Positions 43,990 to 53,632 of a stretch of 64,000 nt of DNA are shown here, piece after piece. The position numbers were made by a program, and so were the translations under genes. Positions within the stretch are counted from its first letter, which is position 1. Each line of letters starts with the position of its first letter. This DNA is from an uncultured Alphaproteobacteria bacterium (GTDB lineage: Bacteria; Pseudomonadota; Alphaproteobacteria; Rhodobacterales; Rhodobacteraceae). The notes beneath the pieces were generated by a model. The model had not been told where the DNA came from. It was given only the letters and a program-made list of their open reading frames with translations, and did no database searches. The stretch is from assembly GCA_902537215.1 (NCBI GenBank), contig CACBAM010000005.1, positions 87,003 to 151,002 of the forward strand. The letters are read 5' to 3'.

Positions 43990-45333
43990 ATGGAAGGAAA
44001 TATATTCGGAACTGACGGGATAAGAGGAAGGACAAATACCTACCCTATTGATCCCGAAACGATATTGAAAATTGCTCTATCAACAGGTCATGTGATTGGA
44101 AAAGGTATAAATTTTCCTAAAGTTATTATAGGCAAGGATACGAGAAGGTCTGGATATATGGTTGAAAATGCTCTAACTGCTGGTTTTATCTCTATGGGCT
44201 GGGAGGTAAACTTACTTGGACCTTTGCCTACACCTGCAGTAAGTTTTCTAACAAAATCCCTGAGAGCTGACCTCGGCATTATGATTTCGGCATCCCATAA
44301 CCCATACGAAGACAATGGAATAAAATTTTTTGATAAAGATGGTTTGAAGATAGATACAAAAATTGAAGAGGAAATCAGTAAAGAGATTAGGAACAAATCA
44401 CCATTAGTGATTCCAAGTGATCTAGGTAAAGCGAGTAGGATAAATGATGTTCTTGGCCGTTATACCGAATTTGCAAAGATTACTATTCCAAGTAATTTAA
44501 GCCTTGGCGGAATCAGAATAGTAGCGGACTGTGCTAATGGTGCCGCATATAAGATTCTACCCCAAATTCTAAGAGAGCTTGGTGCAGAGGTTGTGTCTAT
44601 AGGCGTGGCTCCCGATGGTTTTAACATCAATAAAGAGTGTGGTTCAACAAAACCAGAAAAAGCACAAAAAGCAGTTCTAGAAAACAGTGCAGATATAGGG
44701 ATATGTTTAGACGGCGATGCTGACAGAGTTTTATTCATCGATGAGCAGGGGAAGTTAGCTAATGGGGACATAGTTATTGGACTTTTAGCTGAAGCCTGGG
44801 TAAATAAAAATTCACTGAATAAAAATACTGTCGTAGCAACAGTTATGTCTAACCTAGCCTTGGAGCTATACCTAGAAAAAATAGGAGTAAGTTTGATTCG
44901 GACGCAGGTAGGTGACAAAAACGTCTCAAAATGTATGAAGAGGCAACGTTTAAACTTAGGTGGAGAACAGTCAGGCCATATGATTCTATCGGATTATTCA
45001 AATGCAGGTGATGGATTAATTACGTCATTGCAAGTATTGAGTGTTTTGGTAGAAAACAAAAAAAAAGCAAGTCAGCTTTTTAATTTGTTCGAGCCATTCC
45101 CACAAACAGTGGTAAATATAGACGCTCATGAATGCAACGATTTCGAAAAAAATGAGCAAACAAAAAACAGGTTGGAAGATGTCAGGCGCTCAGTAACTGG
45201 TAAGGGACGTATTCTCATCAGACGATCAGGCACCGAAAATGTTATTAGATTAATGGTTGAGCATAGAGAAAAAAATAAATTAGAAGAGACTATCGCCACT
45301 TGCTTGTCTATATTGAAAAAGACCAAGTTTTAA
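43990..45333 (+). CDS. glmM: Phosphoglucosamine mutase
   Basis: GlmM isomerises glucosamine-6-phosphate to glucosamine-1-phosphate for UDP-GlcNAc, peptidoglycan and LPS. The phosphorylated serine is Ser102 in MISASHNPYEDNGIKFF. The metal loop is LDGDADRVLF, the sugar loop GGEQSGH, and the phosphate-binding loop RRSGTENVIRLMVE near the C-terminus. The 447-residue length is normal. It begins 16 bases after folP, the conserved folP-glmM pair. Confidence 0.97.
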   Translation: MEGNIFGTDGIRGRTNTYPIDPETILKIALSTGHVIGKGINFPKVIIGKDTRRSGYMVENALTAGFISMGWEVNLLGPLPTPAVSFLTKSLRADLGIMISASHNPYEDNGIKFFDKDGLKIDTKIEEEISKEIRNKSPLVIPSDLGKASRINDVLGRYTEFAKITIPSNLSLGGIRIVADCANGAAYKILPQILRELGAEVVSIGVAPDGFNINKECGSTKPEKAQKAVLENSADIGICLDGDADRVLFIDEQGKLANGDIVIGLLAEAWVNKNSLNKNTVVATVMSNLALELYLEKIGVSLIRTQVGDKNVSKCMKRQRLNLGGEQSGHMILSDYSNAGDGLITSLQVLSVLVENKKKASQLFNLFEPFPQTVVNIDAHECNDFEKNEQTKNRLEDVRRSVTGKGRILIRRSGTENVIRLMVEHREKNKLEETIATCLSILKKTKF

Positions 45334-45358
45334 AGATATCAATGTAAAGTAGTTTGTT

Positions 45359-46519
45359 ATGAATATTAAGCCATTGCAAAAGCCTTCAAGACCCTTTTTT
45401 TCTTCTGGTCCATGTCCTAAGAGACCGGGATGGAGTGCAGACGCAATAGAGAAAATAGCCTATCTTGGAAGATCACATAGAGCAAAAAAACCGCTCCAAC
45501 AAATCAGAAATTTAATCAATTTAACTGGTGAAATACTAGAGCTTCCTGAGGGCTATAAAGTGGCTATAGTGCCGGGCTCTGATACGGGAGCATTTGAGCT
45601 TTTAATGTGGTCACTTTTAGGAAAAAATGAGACGACTATGCTAGTGTGGGAGTCATTTGGTAACGATTGGGCAGAGGATGCTGTCGATCAATTAAAATTA
45701 GAGCGATGTAAAGTAGAAAAAGCAGAGTACGGATACCTACCGGATCTTGATAAGGTTTCTAGCAGCTCGGATATTTGTTTTACATGGAATGGAACAACCT
45801 CTGGCGTGCGTGTCCCAAACTCAAACTGGATTGAAAAAAGTGATGAAAGGTTAGTGCTCTGTGATGCTACTTCTGCAGTTTTTTCTCAGAAATTAGATTG
45901 GGAGAAGCTTGATGCGGTTTCTTTTTCTTGGCAAAAGGTCCTCGGTGGTGAAGGAGGTCATGGCGTTGTAGTCTTGAGTCCTAATGCCATAAAACGCCTT
46001 TCAACATTTCATCCTGAAAGACCAATGCCTAAAATATTTAGGCTCGTTAAAAATGAAAAGTTGATAGAAGGAGTTTATGAAGGAGAAACGTTAAATACAC
46101 CATCCATGTTTTGTGTAGCAGATGCCTTAGATAGCTTGATGTGGATCAAGGAGATTGGTGGATTGACTGAAACAATCCGAAGAAGTAATGAAAACTTTAA
46201 GTGCTTGCAGGGGTGGGTAGATAAAACGCCTTGGATAGAAAATTTAGTAAGTGATCCAAGAAACCGGTCAAATACGTCAGTATGCTTAAAGTTTTCAGAC
46301 GAGAGGCTTATTTCACTAATTCCAGACGAAAAAACTCGCTTTGTTAAAGAATTTGTTGCGCTGCTAGAAGCGGAAAACGCTGCATTTGATATAAAGGGTC
46401 ACAGAAATGCTCCACCAGGCTTAAGAATTTGGTGTGGAGCAACAATTAATCTGGATGATATTCAAAAATTACTACCTTGGTTGGAGTACTGTTTCCACGA
46501 AATAATATCAGGCTACTAA
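45359..46519 (+). CDS. serC: Phosphoserine aminotransferase
   Basis: A PLP enzyme making phosphoserine from 3-phosphohydroxypyruvate. This 386-residue form is the alphaproteobacterial type, starting near RPFFSSGPCPKRPGW and containing GRSHRAK. The PLP lysine is in SFSWQKVLGGEGGHGVV, and the substrate Asp in LVLCDATSAVFS. It is followed 12 bases later by serA, so the two form a serine synthesis operon. Confidence 0.96.
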   Translation: MNIKPLQKPSRPFFSSGPCPKRPGWSADAIEKIAYLGRSHRAKKPLQQIRNLINLTGEILELPEGYKVAIVPGSDTGAFELLMWSLLGKNETTMLVWESFGNDWAEDAVDQLKLERCKVEKAEYGYLPDLDKVSSSSDICFTWNGTTSGVRVPNSNWIEKSDERLVLCDATSAVFSQKLDWEKLDAVSFSWQKVLGGEGGHGVVVLSPNAIKRLSTFHPERPMPKIFRLVKNEKLIEGVYEGETLNTPSMFCVADALDSLMWIKEIGGLTETIRRSNENFKCLQGWVDKTPWIENLVSDPRNRSNTSVCLKFSDERLISLIPDEKTRFVKEFVALLEAENAAFDIKGHRNAPPGLRIWCGATINLDDIQKLLPWLEYCFHEIISGY

Positions 46520-46531
46520 AGGTAACCAACA

Positions 46532-48136
46532 ATGGCAAAAAGGCATAGAGTATTAGTATCCGATAAGATATCACAGAGAGCATTAGAAACTCTTCAAACA
46601 AGTAATATCGATTTCGATTACAAGCCTGACTGCGGAACAAGTAATAGCCTTGAGGAGGTCATTGAACCTTACTCAGGACTAATAATTAGATCAGCTAGCA
46701 AAGTCTCAAGAGACGTTATTGATCGAGGAAAAAATTTGCAGGTCATTGGTAGAGCAGGTATAGGCGTAGATAATATTGATCTTAAAGCCGCATCCTCTAA
46801 GGGAATTGTGGTAATGAATACGCCACATGGCAATGCAATAACTACGGCAGAACACACCCTGGCTATGATTTTCGCCTCTTGTCGGCAAATTCCTGCAGCG
46901 GACCATTCGACGCAACAAGGAAAGTGGGAAAAATCGAAGTTTATGGGACAAGAATTAACAGGGAAAACCTTGGGATTAATTGGTGTTGGGAATATAGGTT
47001 CGATTGTTGCGGATCGTGCTTTGGGGCTAAAACTTAAAGTTAAAGCTTATGATCCTTTTTTAACAGACGAAAAAGTACGGGGTCTCGGTATAGAAAGAGT
47101 AAAGACGCTCGAAAAGCTTGTAGCTGAAAGTGATATAATTTCATTACATGTTCCAAAAACTGATAAGACCACCAATATCATAAATGGTTCTTTGATAAAA
47201 AAAATGAAAAGTACCGCGATACTAGTTAATTGTGCAAGAGGGGGTCTTGTAGATGAAAACGCACTTGCAAAAGCGCTTAAAGAAAAATCAATTGCTGGAG
47301 CTGCTTTTGATGTATTTGGCTCAGAGCCCGCAGTGGATAACGCTTTGTTTGGTCTGGAAAATGTTGTTTGCACACCACATCTTGGAGCCTCTACTTCAGA
47401 AGCTCAAGTAAAAGTTGCGGTGCAAGTTGCTGAACAGATAGCAGATTATTTAAAAGAAGGTGCAATAACAAATTCTATAAACTCACCTTCAATATCTGCT
47501 GCAGAAGCACCATTACTTAAACCTTGGGTCAAAGTATCTGATGTATTAGGTGGCTTTATTGGGCAGGTTATTGAATCAGGTCTACAGGAGATAAACATTG
47601 AATATGTTGGCTCAGTTGGCGAACTGAATACCCGTCCATTGACTTGTTCAATCGTAGCTTCAATCCTTAACCCAATTGTTGGTATTGGGTCTGTTAATCT
47701 TGTGTCATCTTTAATTTTTGCTCGTGAAAGAGGTATCGTAATTAGTGAGATAAAAAAAGACTCGCAGGGAGCCTTTGGATCGTATATTAGAATTTTGGTG
47801 AAGACCGAGAGGGCCATTAGATCTGCAGCTGGGACGGTTTATTCTGACGGGCAGCCTAGATTTATTCAAATAAATGGAATTGATATGGATACAATGCCAC
47901 AGAAATTTATGCTTTATACATCAAATATAGATACACCAGGTTTTATTGGACTACTAGGAACGACGTTGGGCAAGATGAATGTAAACATTGCAACTTTTTC
48001 ATTAGGAAGAAAAGAAAAGGCTGGCTTAGCGCTAGCTTTATTAGGGATTGATGAAAAAATTGACCCAAAAGATTTAAAGGAAATAAAGAGGCTAAAAGGT
48101 GTAAAAGAGGCAAAAACTTTGAGTTTTGAAATCTGA
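46532..48136 (+). CDS. serA: D-3-phosphoglycerate dehydrogenase
   Basis: SerA oxidises 3-phosphoglycerate in the first step of serine synthesis. The NAD fold is GLIGVGNIGSIVADRALG, with the catalytic Arg in VNCARGGLVDE and His in CTPHLGAST. The length of 534 residues marks the long form with an intervening (ASB) domain and a C-terminal ACT domain (DTPGFIGLLGTTLGKMNVNI), which suggests feedback control by serine. It is downstream of serC and upstream of purA. Confidence 0.97.
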   Translation: MAKRHRVLVSDKISQRALETLQTSNIDFDYKPDCGTSNSLEEVIEPYSGLIIRSASKVSRDVIDRGKNLQVIGRAGIGVDNIDLKAASSKGIVVMNTPHGNAITTAEHTLAMIFASCRQIPAADHSTQQGKWEKSKFMGQELTGKTLGLIGVGNIGSIVADRALGLKLKVKAYDPFLTDEKVRGLGIERVKTLEKLVAESDIISLHVPKTDKTTNIINGSLIKKMKSTAILVNCARGGLVDENALAKALKEKSIAGAAFDVFGSEPAVDNALFGLENVVCTPHLGASTSEAQVKVAVQVAEQIADYLKEGAITNSINSPSISAAEAPLLKPWVKVSDVLGGFIGQVIESGLQEINIEYVGSVGELNTRPLTCSIVASILNPIVGIGSVNLVSSLIFARERGIVISEIKKDSQGAFGSYIRILVKTERAIRSAAGTVYSDGQPRFIQINGIDMDTMPQKFMLYTSNIDTPGFIGLLGTTLGKMNVNIATFSLGRKEKAGLALALLGIDEKIDPKDLKEIKRLKGVKEAKTLSFEI

Positions 48137-48148
48137 TTAGATCAAGAA

Positions 48149-49441
48149 ATGAGTAATTTAATTGTAATAGGCACACAGTGGGGCGATGAAGGAAAGGGGA
48201 AAATCGTAGATTTGCTTTCTTCAAAGGCAGATACCATAGTTAGATTTCAAGGAGGTCACAACGCTGGTCATACATTAGTTGTTGGTGATCAAGTATTCAA
48301 GCTTTCACTTTTGCCATCCGGAGTCATAAGAGAAGATAAGATTGCAGTAATTGGGAACGGAGTGGTATTAGATCCATGGAAATTACTGGAAGAGATTGGA
48401 CAATTAAACTCGAGGGGAATAGAGATTTGTAGCGACAGGTTTTTAATTTCTGAGAATACTCCTCTTATACTACCCTTTCACAAAGATCTAGATCTTTTGC
48501 GGGAACAAAAAGCGGGAAAAGAAAAAATAGGCACAACTGGAAGAGGGATAGGGCCAGCTTATGAAGATAAAGTTGGAAGAAGGGCATTAAGGACCGGTGA
48601 TCTGAAATACCCAAACCAAGTCAAGAGAAAATTAAATATTATTAAAGAGCATCATGATATTTTGAGGGCAGGATTGGGCGCCACTGATATAGATGAAGAA
48701 CAACTTTTTGATGAATTGATGATAGTGGGTAAAAAAATTAATATGTTCATAAAGCCCGTTTGGAAAATTCTTAACGAACAGATTAAAAAAAATAAAAATA
48801 TTTTATTTGAAGGCGCGCAAGGTTCTATGCTCGATGTAGATTTTGGCACTTATCCATTTGTTACCTCTTCTTCAACAATTGCGGCAGCAGCAGCAATTGG
48901 AAGCGGTGTTGCTCATAATAAAATTAACTCTGTATTAGGAATAACAAAAGCATACACCACTCGGGTAGGAGAGGGTCCAATGCCTACCGAGCTTACTGAT
49001 AGTATTGGACGTTATCTATCAGAAGAAGGAAATGAAAAGGGAACAGTGACAGGTAGAGACAGAAGATGTGGTTGGTTTGATGCACCGCTGGTTAGAAGAA
49101 GTTGTTTGCTTAATGGTGTTACTAGTCTTGCTCTCACAAAAATTGACGTTTTAGATAAGCTTGAAAAAATTAAGATTTGTGTGGGATATAGAGTTGAAAA
49201 GGAAGAATACACGGATTTTCCTGTTTCCACTTCTTTATCAAACAAACTATCTCCAATATACGAGGAAATCGATGGTTGGAACACCAGTACGGTTGGATTG
49301 GAAAAAATTGATCAGATGCCTATAAAGGCAAGGGCATATATTCAAAGGATAGAGGAACTTTCTGAGACAAAGGTTTCGATAATCTCAACTGGGCGAGAAA
49401 GAAACCAAACTATTTTGATAAATGACCCATTTTTATTATAA
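48149..49441 (+). CDS. purA: Adenylosuccinate synthetase
   Basis: PurA joins IMP and aspartate using GTP in AMP synthesis. GTQWGDEGKGKIVDLL at the N-terminus is the GTP loop, followed by GGHNAGHT, the IMP-binding GTTGRGIGPAYEDK, and VTGRDRRCGWFDAPL near the C-terminus. At 430 residues it is complete. DUF2842 follows 12 bases later. Confidence 0.98.
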   Translation: MSNLIVIGTQWGDEGKGKIVDLLSSKADTIVRFQGGHNAGHTLVVGDQVFKLSLLPSGVIREDKIAVIGNGVVLDPWKLLEEIGQLNSRGIEICSDRFLISENTPLILPFHKDLDLLREQKAGKEKIGTTGRGIGPAYEDKVGRRALRTGDLKYPNQVKRKLNIIKEHHDILRAGLGATDIDEEQLFDELMIVGKKINMFIKPVWKILNEQIKKNKNILFEGAQGSMLDVDFGTYPFVTSSSTIAAAAAIGSGVAHNKINSVLGITKAYTTRVGEGPMPTELTDSIGRYLSEEGNEKGTVTGRDRRCGWFDAPLVRRSCLLNGVTSLALTKIDVLDKLEKIKICVGYRVEKEEYTDFPVSTSLSNKLSPIYEEIDGWNTSTVGLEKIDQMPIKARAYIQRIEELSETKVSIISTGRERNQTILINDPFLL

Positions 49442-49453
49442 TTCAGTATAGAG

Positions 49454-49666
49454 ATGTCTTCATATAGATTAAAAAGATTATTCGCCCTTTTAGTTTTATT
49501 GCTTTGGTTACCTTTGTACATAGTGTTGGTTTTGAACTTGCTTACTTTTTTTGAAAGACCAAACTTATTTATAGAACTTTTGATATATATTATTGTAGGT
49601 GTGTTTTGGGCTTGGCCTTTCAAAGCTCTTTTTAAAGGAATAGGACAACCAAACAAAAAAAAATAA
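49454..49666 (+). CDS. DUF2842 family small membrane protein
   Basis: A 70-residue protein with two transmembrane helices (about residues 8-29 and 39-57) and a basic tail GIGQPNKKK. It matches the DUF2842 pattern of alphaproteobacteria, LPLYIVLVLNL, FFERPNLFIELLIYIIVGVFW and AWPFKALFKGIGQP. Position next to purA is conserved in Rhodobacterales. Its function is unknown. Confidence 0.85.
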   Translation: MSSYRLKRLFALLVLLLWLPLYIVLVLNLLTFFERPNLFIELLIYIIVGVFWAWPFKALFKGIGQPNKKK

Positions 49667-49698
49667 TTTAAGAAATGTGAAAGCGGGATACGTTTGCA

Positions 49699-50367
49699 AT
49701 GTCCAAAAAATTTGAAAAAATACTTGAATTAGGGGATGCTGTAACGCTCGTAGGTGGTGCAGGCTTTTCCAAAACTCTTCTTTCAAAAAGCCTAGCTCTT
49801 ACCAATGATCTGATAGCAGCTGATGGAGGAGCAAATTTTCTTCCAACGCATACAGTTCCCAAATATATAATAGGGGATTTAGATTCTATAAGGTCTCCGG
49901 AAAAGTGGGTTGGAAAGGGAAGTGAATTAATTAAGATTGAAGATCAAGACTCAACGGATTTTGATAAGTGCACATCACTTATTAAGTCAAAAAAAATTAT
50001 TGCGTTGGGCTTCATGGATGAAAGACAAGATCACTTTTTAGCTGTTTGTTCATCGCTTGTGAAGAATAGACGCTTGATTTTTGTGGTTGGAAAAAGAGAT
50101 GTTATTTTTCACCTGCCAAATGATCTTTCTATTAAACTGCCTGTTAATTCACGTGTTTCTTTATTTCCTCTGAATGAAATAAAAACAGTAGAAGCAGTTG
50201 GTTTGAAGTATCCTGTTGAGAACCTTAAATTCTCTCCCATGGGTAAAATCGGAACCTCTAATATATCAACGAGTGAAAACATAAGAATTTCTTATAAAGG
50301 GGCAGGAATGCTTGGTATATTTTCGAGCCAGTATCTGGATATTTTTTATAATTCGTTGTACGATTAA
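49699..50367 (+). CDS. thiN: Thiamine diphosphokinase
   Basis: A thiamine pyrophosphokinase that makes thiamine diphosphate from thiamine and ATP. The substrate-binding IAADGGANFL, the IGDLDSIRS with the metal Asp residues, and QDSTDFDKC are typical. The C-terminal half has the VSLFPLNEIKTVEAVGLKYPV beta domain. At 222 residues it is normal. It lies between DUF2842 and rpiA; no thiamine riboswitch is visible in the 32-base spacer. Confidence 0.9.
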   Translation: MSKKFEKILELGDAVTLVGGAGFSKTLLSKSLALTNDLIAADGGANFLPTHTVPKYIIGDLDSIRSPEKWVGKGSELIKIEDQDSTDFDKCTSLIKSKKIIALGFMDERQDHFLAVCSSLVKNRRLIFVVGKRDVIFHLPNDLSIKLPVNSRVSLFPLNEIKTVEAVGLKYPVENLKFSPMGKIGTSNISTSENIRISYKGAGMLGIFSSQYLDIFYNSLYD

Positions 50368-50376
50368 CCAACAAAG

Positions 50377-51078
50377 GTGGAGAGAAAAATAAATTCGGGA
50401 AAGAAAATTGCAGCCACAAAATCTTTGGAATTTATAGACCCAAAGAAAATTATTGGGCTCGGCACTGGTTCAACGGTAAATCACCTTATCAATAAAATCC
50501 ATGAAACTTTCATACTAAATGGTCAATCAATAACTGCAGTATCTACTTCAACAGAAACAACTGATCTCGCTTCCAGTCTTGGAATTAACATTATAGATCT
50601 GGATCAAGTTGACGAAGTTAACGTCGTTATTGATGGAGCGGACGAAGTTGATCCTGAAAAGAACTTAATTAAAGGGGGTGGTGGTGCGCTTTTGATGGAA
50701 AAAATTGTAGCGAGTTATTCTAAGCAGGTTATCATAATAGTTGACTCCTCAAAAATTGTTTCCAACTTAGGTAAGTTTCCCTTGCCAGTTGAAGTGGTTC
50801 AATTTGGTTCTGAAAGGATTAAAGCTTCTATAGAAAGATTTTTAATTTCTCTAGGGTATCAAATGCCCAAAGTTACCTTCAGAAGATCTGCGTCAAATAA
50901 ATATGTAACTGATCAGCAAAATTACATTCTTGATTTGCATCTAAATGAAATTCTGGACCCAAAGACGCTATCTATTGGGTTACTTCAAATTGTTGGAGTT
51001 GTTGAAATTGGTTTATTTATAGATATGGCTTCTAAAATTATTATTGGTAATGATGATGGAAGCTGTAAGGTAATTTAG
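50377..51078 (+). CDS. rpiA: Ribose-5-phosphate isomerase A
   Basis: RpiA interconverts ribose-5-phosphate and ribulose-5-phosphate. The phosphate loop is IGLGTGSTVNHLI, followed by the DGADEVDPEKNLIKGGGGALLMEKI block with the catalytic Glu and Lys. The 233-residue length fits. It starts at GTG 50377, nine bases after thiN, with no strong ribosome site beyond CAAAGG overlapping the start. Gor follows nine bases later. Confidence 0.96.
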   Translation: MERKINSGKKIAATKSLEFIDPKKIIGLGTGSTVNHLINKIHETFILNGQSITAVSTSTETTDLASSLGINIIDLDQVDEVNVVIDGADEVDPEKNLIKGGGGALLMEKIVASYSKQVIIIVDSSKIVSNLGKFPLPVEVVQFGSERIKASIERFLISLGYQMPKVTFRRSASNKYVTDQQNYILDLHLNEILDPKTLSIGLLQIVGVVEIGLFIDMASKIIIGNDDGSCKVI

Positions 51079-51087
51079 GAGGCTAGA

Positions 51088-52416
51088 ATGTATGACTTAT
51101 TCGTTATAGGCGCAGGATCAGGTGGAGTTCGTTCAGCAAGGTTAGCTGCCGCTCAGGGCTTTAGTGTTGGTATTGCTGAGTCCTCTCGCGTAGGTGGTAC
51201 TTGCGTAATAAGAGGATGTGTTCCCAAAAAGCTAATGGTCCACGCCGCAGAATTTAGCCAATATTTTAGTGATAGTGAAGGTTTTGGGTGGACTATTAAA
51301 GGTGCACATTTTGATTGGCAGCGAATGGTGATAGCTAGAAACAAGGAGGTAGACAGGCTAGAGGCAGCATACAAAATGAATTTGAAAAACTCTGGTGTTG
51401 AAATTTATGAAAACTTTGCAAAATTGAGAGGAATGAACGAGGTTGAGCTAGATAATCAGAAAGTTATAAAAGCAAAACATATTCTTTTAGCGACTGGTGG
51501 TAAGCCTAAAAAACCAGAGTTTCCAGGTGTTCAGTTTACAAAGTCATCTGATGATATTTTCATGATGTCAAGCTTGCCAGAAAAAGTCGTAATTTATGGT
51601 GCTGGTTATATAGCCTGTGAATTTGCTACAATTTTTAATGGATTGGGTGTCGATGTTACACTAGTTTACAGAGGCGAAAATTTATTAAGAGGGTTTGATT
51701 ACGATATTCAACGCTTAGTGAAACAGGGATTACAGGAAAAAGGTATAAAGGTGATAGTTAATACTGTGATCGATAGCGTTACCAAATGTTCAAAAGGACT
51801 TTCAGTGGATTTGAGTGACAAAAGCCAATTGGTTGTTACCGAAGTTGTTTGTGCTGTTGGTAGAAAGCCAAATATTGAAAATCTTGGACTCGAAAAGTTA
51901 GGGGTTAATCTGAATGAAGGTGTGGTGGTGGTTGATGAGTATCAAAAGACTAATGTATCAAATGTCTATGCTATAGGTGATGTTACTGACAGATTAAATT
52001 TAACGCCAGTAGCCATACGCGACGGTATTGCTTTTGTAGATACGGTTTTTAAAAACAAACCTACAGTGCCCGACCATCACTTGGTTCCAAAAGCCGTTTT
52101 TACTAAGCCTGAGGTTGGAACAGTTGGAATGTCGGAGTCAGAGGTAGTAAATGTAGGTAAAGCTTATGTAGTTTTTAAGACCGAATTCAAACCGATGAAA
52201 AATCAATTATCAGGAAATCCACAAAAAACGCTCATGAAAATGCTAGTTGAAAAAAAAACTGATAAAATTCTTGGGATCCACATTGTTGGAGAGGGTGCCG
52301 CGGAACTTATACAAGTTGCTGCTATAGCCGTTAAAATGGGAGCAACAAAAAAAGATTTTGACGTAACTTGTGCGGTACATCCGACTGCTGCAGAAGAACT
52401 AGTTACTTTAAATTAA
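51088..52416 (+). CDS. gor: Glutathione-disulfide reductase
   Basis: An NADPH flavoenzyme that keeps glutathione reduced. The FAD fold is LFVIGAGSGGVRSARLA, and the redox disulfide is Cys39/Cys44 in GGTCVIRGCVPKK. The NADPH fold is YGAGYIACEFA, and the C-terminal HPTAAEELV carries the active-site His-Glu. The 442 residues fit the proteobacterial GR. The rpiA-gor order is conserved in Rhodobacterales. It starts at an ATG after AGGAGGC. Confidence 0.94.
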   Translation: MYDLFVIGAGSGGVRSARLAAAQGFSVGIAESSRVGGTCVIRGCVPKKLMVHAAEFSQYFSDSEGFGWTIKGAHFDWQRMVIARNKEVDRLEAAYKMNLKNSGVEIYENFAKLRGMNEVELDNQKVIKAKHILLATGGKPKKPEFPGVQFTKSSDDIFMMSSLPEKVVIYGAGYIACEFATIFNGLGVDVTLVYRGENLLRGFDYDIQRLVKQGLQEKGIKVIVNTVIDSVTKCSKGLSVDLSDKSQLVVTEVVCAVGRKPNIENLGLEKLGVNLNEGVVVVDEYQKTNVSNVYAIGDVTDRLNLTPVAIRDGIAFVDTVFKNKPTVPDHHLVPKAVFTKPEVGTVGMSESEVVNVGKAYVVFKTEFKPMKNQLSGNPQKTLMKMLVEKKTDKILGIHIVGEGAAELIQVAAIAVKMGATKKDFDVTCAVHPTAAEELVTLN

Positions 52417-52425
52417 CTTTGTACA

Positions 52426-52455
52426 CTTGAAATTCTCAAATTAATGAGCATTTAT
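52426..52455 (+). promoter_or_regulatory. Possible heat-shock (RpoH-type) promoter for hflKC-degP
   Basis: CTTGAAA at 52426-52432 resembles the -35 of RpoH promoters, and CATTTAT at 52449-52455 lies 17 bases after CTTGAA, where a CAT-containing -10 is expected. It sits 37 bases before the hflK ATG, in a 76-base gap, upstream of a membrane quality-control operon. The match is by eye only. Confidence 0.35.
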
Positions 52456-52492
52456 ACCAAACAAGTGATTTTTACGTAGTAAAGGAATAGAA

Positions 52493-53632
52493 ATGCCCAA
52501 CGATGATAATGACAACCCTTGGGGTGGAGGAAACAATTCTGGAAATAAAAGCCCTTGGGGAAATAGCAACGGCAGTGGTGGTAAGGGACCTCGAGATGAC
52601 AAACCTACATCTATCCCTGAAATAGACGATATGGTAAGGAAAGGTCAAGAAAGGCTTAAAGTTTTGCTCGGGGGTGGTGGATCAGGCGGTAGGGGCGGTA
52701 GAGGCCAAAAAACTCCTGGAATTGGAAGAGGCTCCTACGGGTTAATCGGCCTGGCGCTTGTTTTGTTTTGGGCATATGCTTCTTTCTACACTGTGAAGCC
52801 AGAGGAAAAGTCCATTGAACTTTTACTAGGTGAATACTACAGAACGGGTGAATCGGGGCTTAACTTTGCCCCATGGCCCTTCATAACACATGAGGTATTG
52901 ACTGTTACGAGAGAAAATACCGAGGATATCGGAGTTGGCAATAGGTCATCCAACCAAGATGAAGGTTTGATGCTCACTGGAGATGAAAACATAGTAGATA
53001 TTGATTTTTCAGTAGTATGGAATATTGCTGATCCAGCGAAATTTTTATTCAACTTGGCCCAACCACGTGAAACTATTCAAGCTGTTTCTGAATCGGCAAT
53101 GCGAGAGGTGATTGCCAAATCGGAACTCGCTCCCATTTTAAATAGAGATAGGGCTGTAATCAGTGCAGAAGTTAGAACTTTAATTCAAACCACTTTGGAC
53201 AGTTACGACAGCGGAGTAAATATTGTACGCTTGAATTTTGATAAAGCTGACCCACCCGGTGAAGTTATAGACGCTTTCAGAGACGTGCAAGCTGCAGAGC
53301 AAGAGAAGGATACATTGGAGAAACAAGCAGACGCTTACGCCAATCAGGCATTAGCAAAAGCTCGTGGGGAGGCAGCTCAATTAATTCAGGAGGCAGAAGG
53401 ATATAAGGCTAGGGTAGTAAATGAAAGTGAAGGTGAAGCCGCTAGATTTGTTTCCGTTTACGAAGAGTATGTCAAGGCTAAAGATGTAACTAGAAAAAGG
53501 TTATATTTGGAGAGAATGGAGTCAATCATGCGTGATGTTGATAAAGTTATTCTAGATCAAAATGTTGGAGGGGAACAAGGGGTGGTCCCGTATCTTCCAC
53601 TTAATCAACTCAGAGCAGGAGGAAACAATTAA
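52493..53632 (+). CDS. hflK: FtsH protease modulator HflK
   Basis: HflK and HflC form the membrane complex that wraps FtsH and limits its proteolysis. The N-terminal 65 residues are a Gly/Asn/Asp-rich cytosolic tail (NDDNDNPWGGGN), followed by a transmembrane helix near residues 80-98 and the SPFH/band-7 domain. The helical tail with ANQALAKARGEAAQLIQEAEGYKARVVNE is typical. The 379-residue length is normal. The ATG at 52493 has AAAGGAA before it. It overlaps hflC by one base. Confidence 0.95.
   Translation: MPNDDNDNPWGGGNNSGNKSPWGNSNGSGGKGPRDDKPTSIPEIDDMVRKGQERLKVLLGGGGSGGRGGRGQKTPGIGRGSYGLIGLALVLFWAYASFYTVKPEEKSIELLLGEYYRTGESGLNFAPWPFITHEVLTVTRENTEDIGVGNRSSNQDEGLMLTGDENIVDIDFSVVWNIADPAKFLFNLAQPRETIQAVSESAMREVIAKSELAPILNRDRAVISAEVRTLIQTTLDSYDSGVNIVRLNFDKADPPGEVIDAFRDVQAAEQEKDTLEKQADAYANQALAKARGEAAQLIQEAEGYKARVVNESEGEAARFVSVYEEYVKAKDVTRKRLYLERMESIMRDVDKVILDQNVGGEQGVVPYLPLNQLRAGGNN

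Noticed and set aside
44460..44918. 152-codon open frame on the minus strand inside glmM
   Set aside because: Overlaps a conserved gene over its whole length and has no recognisable motif.
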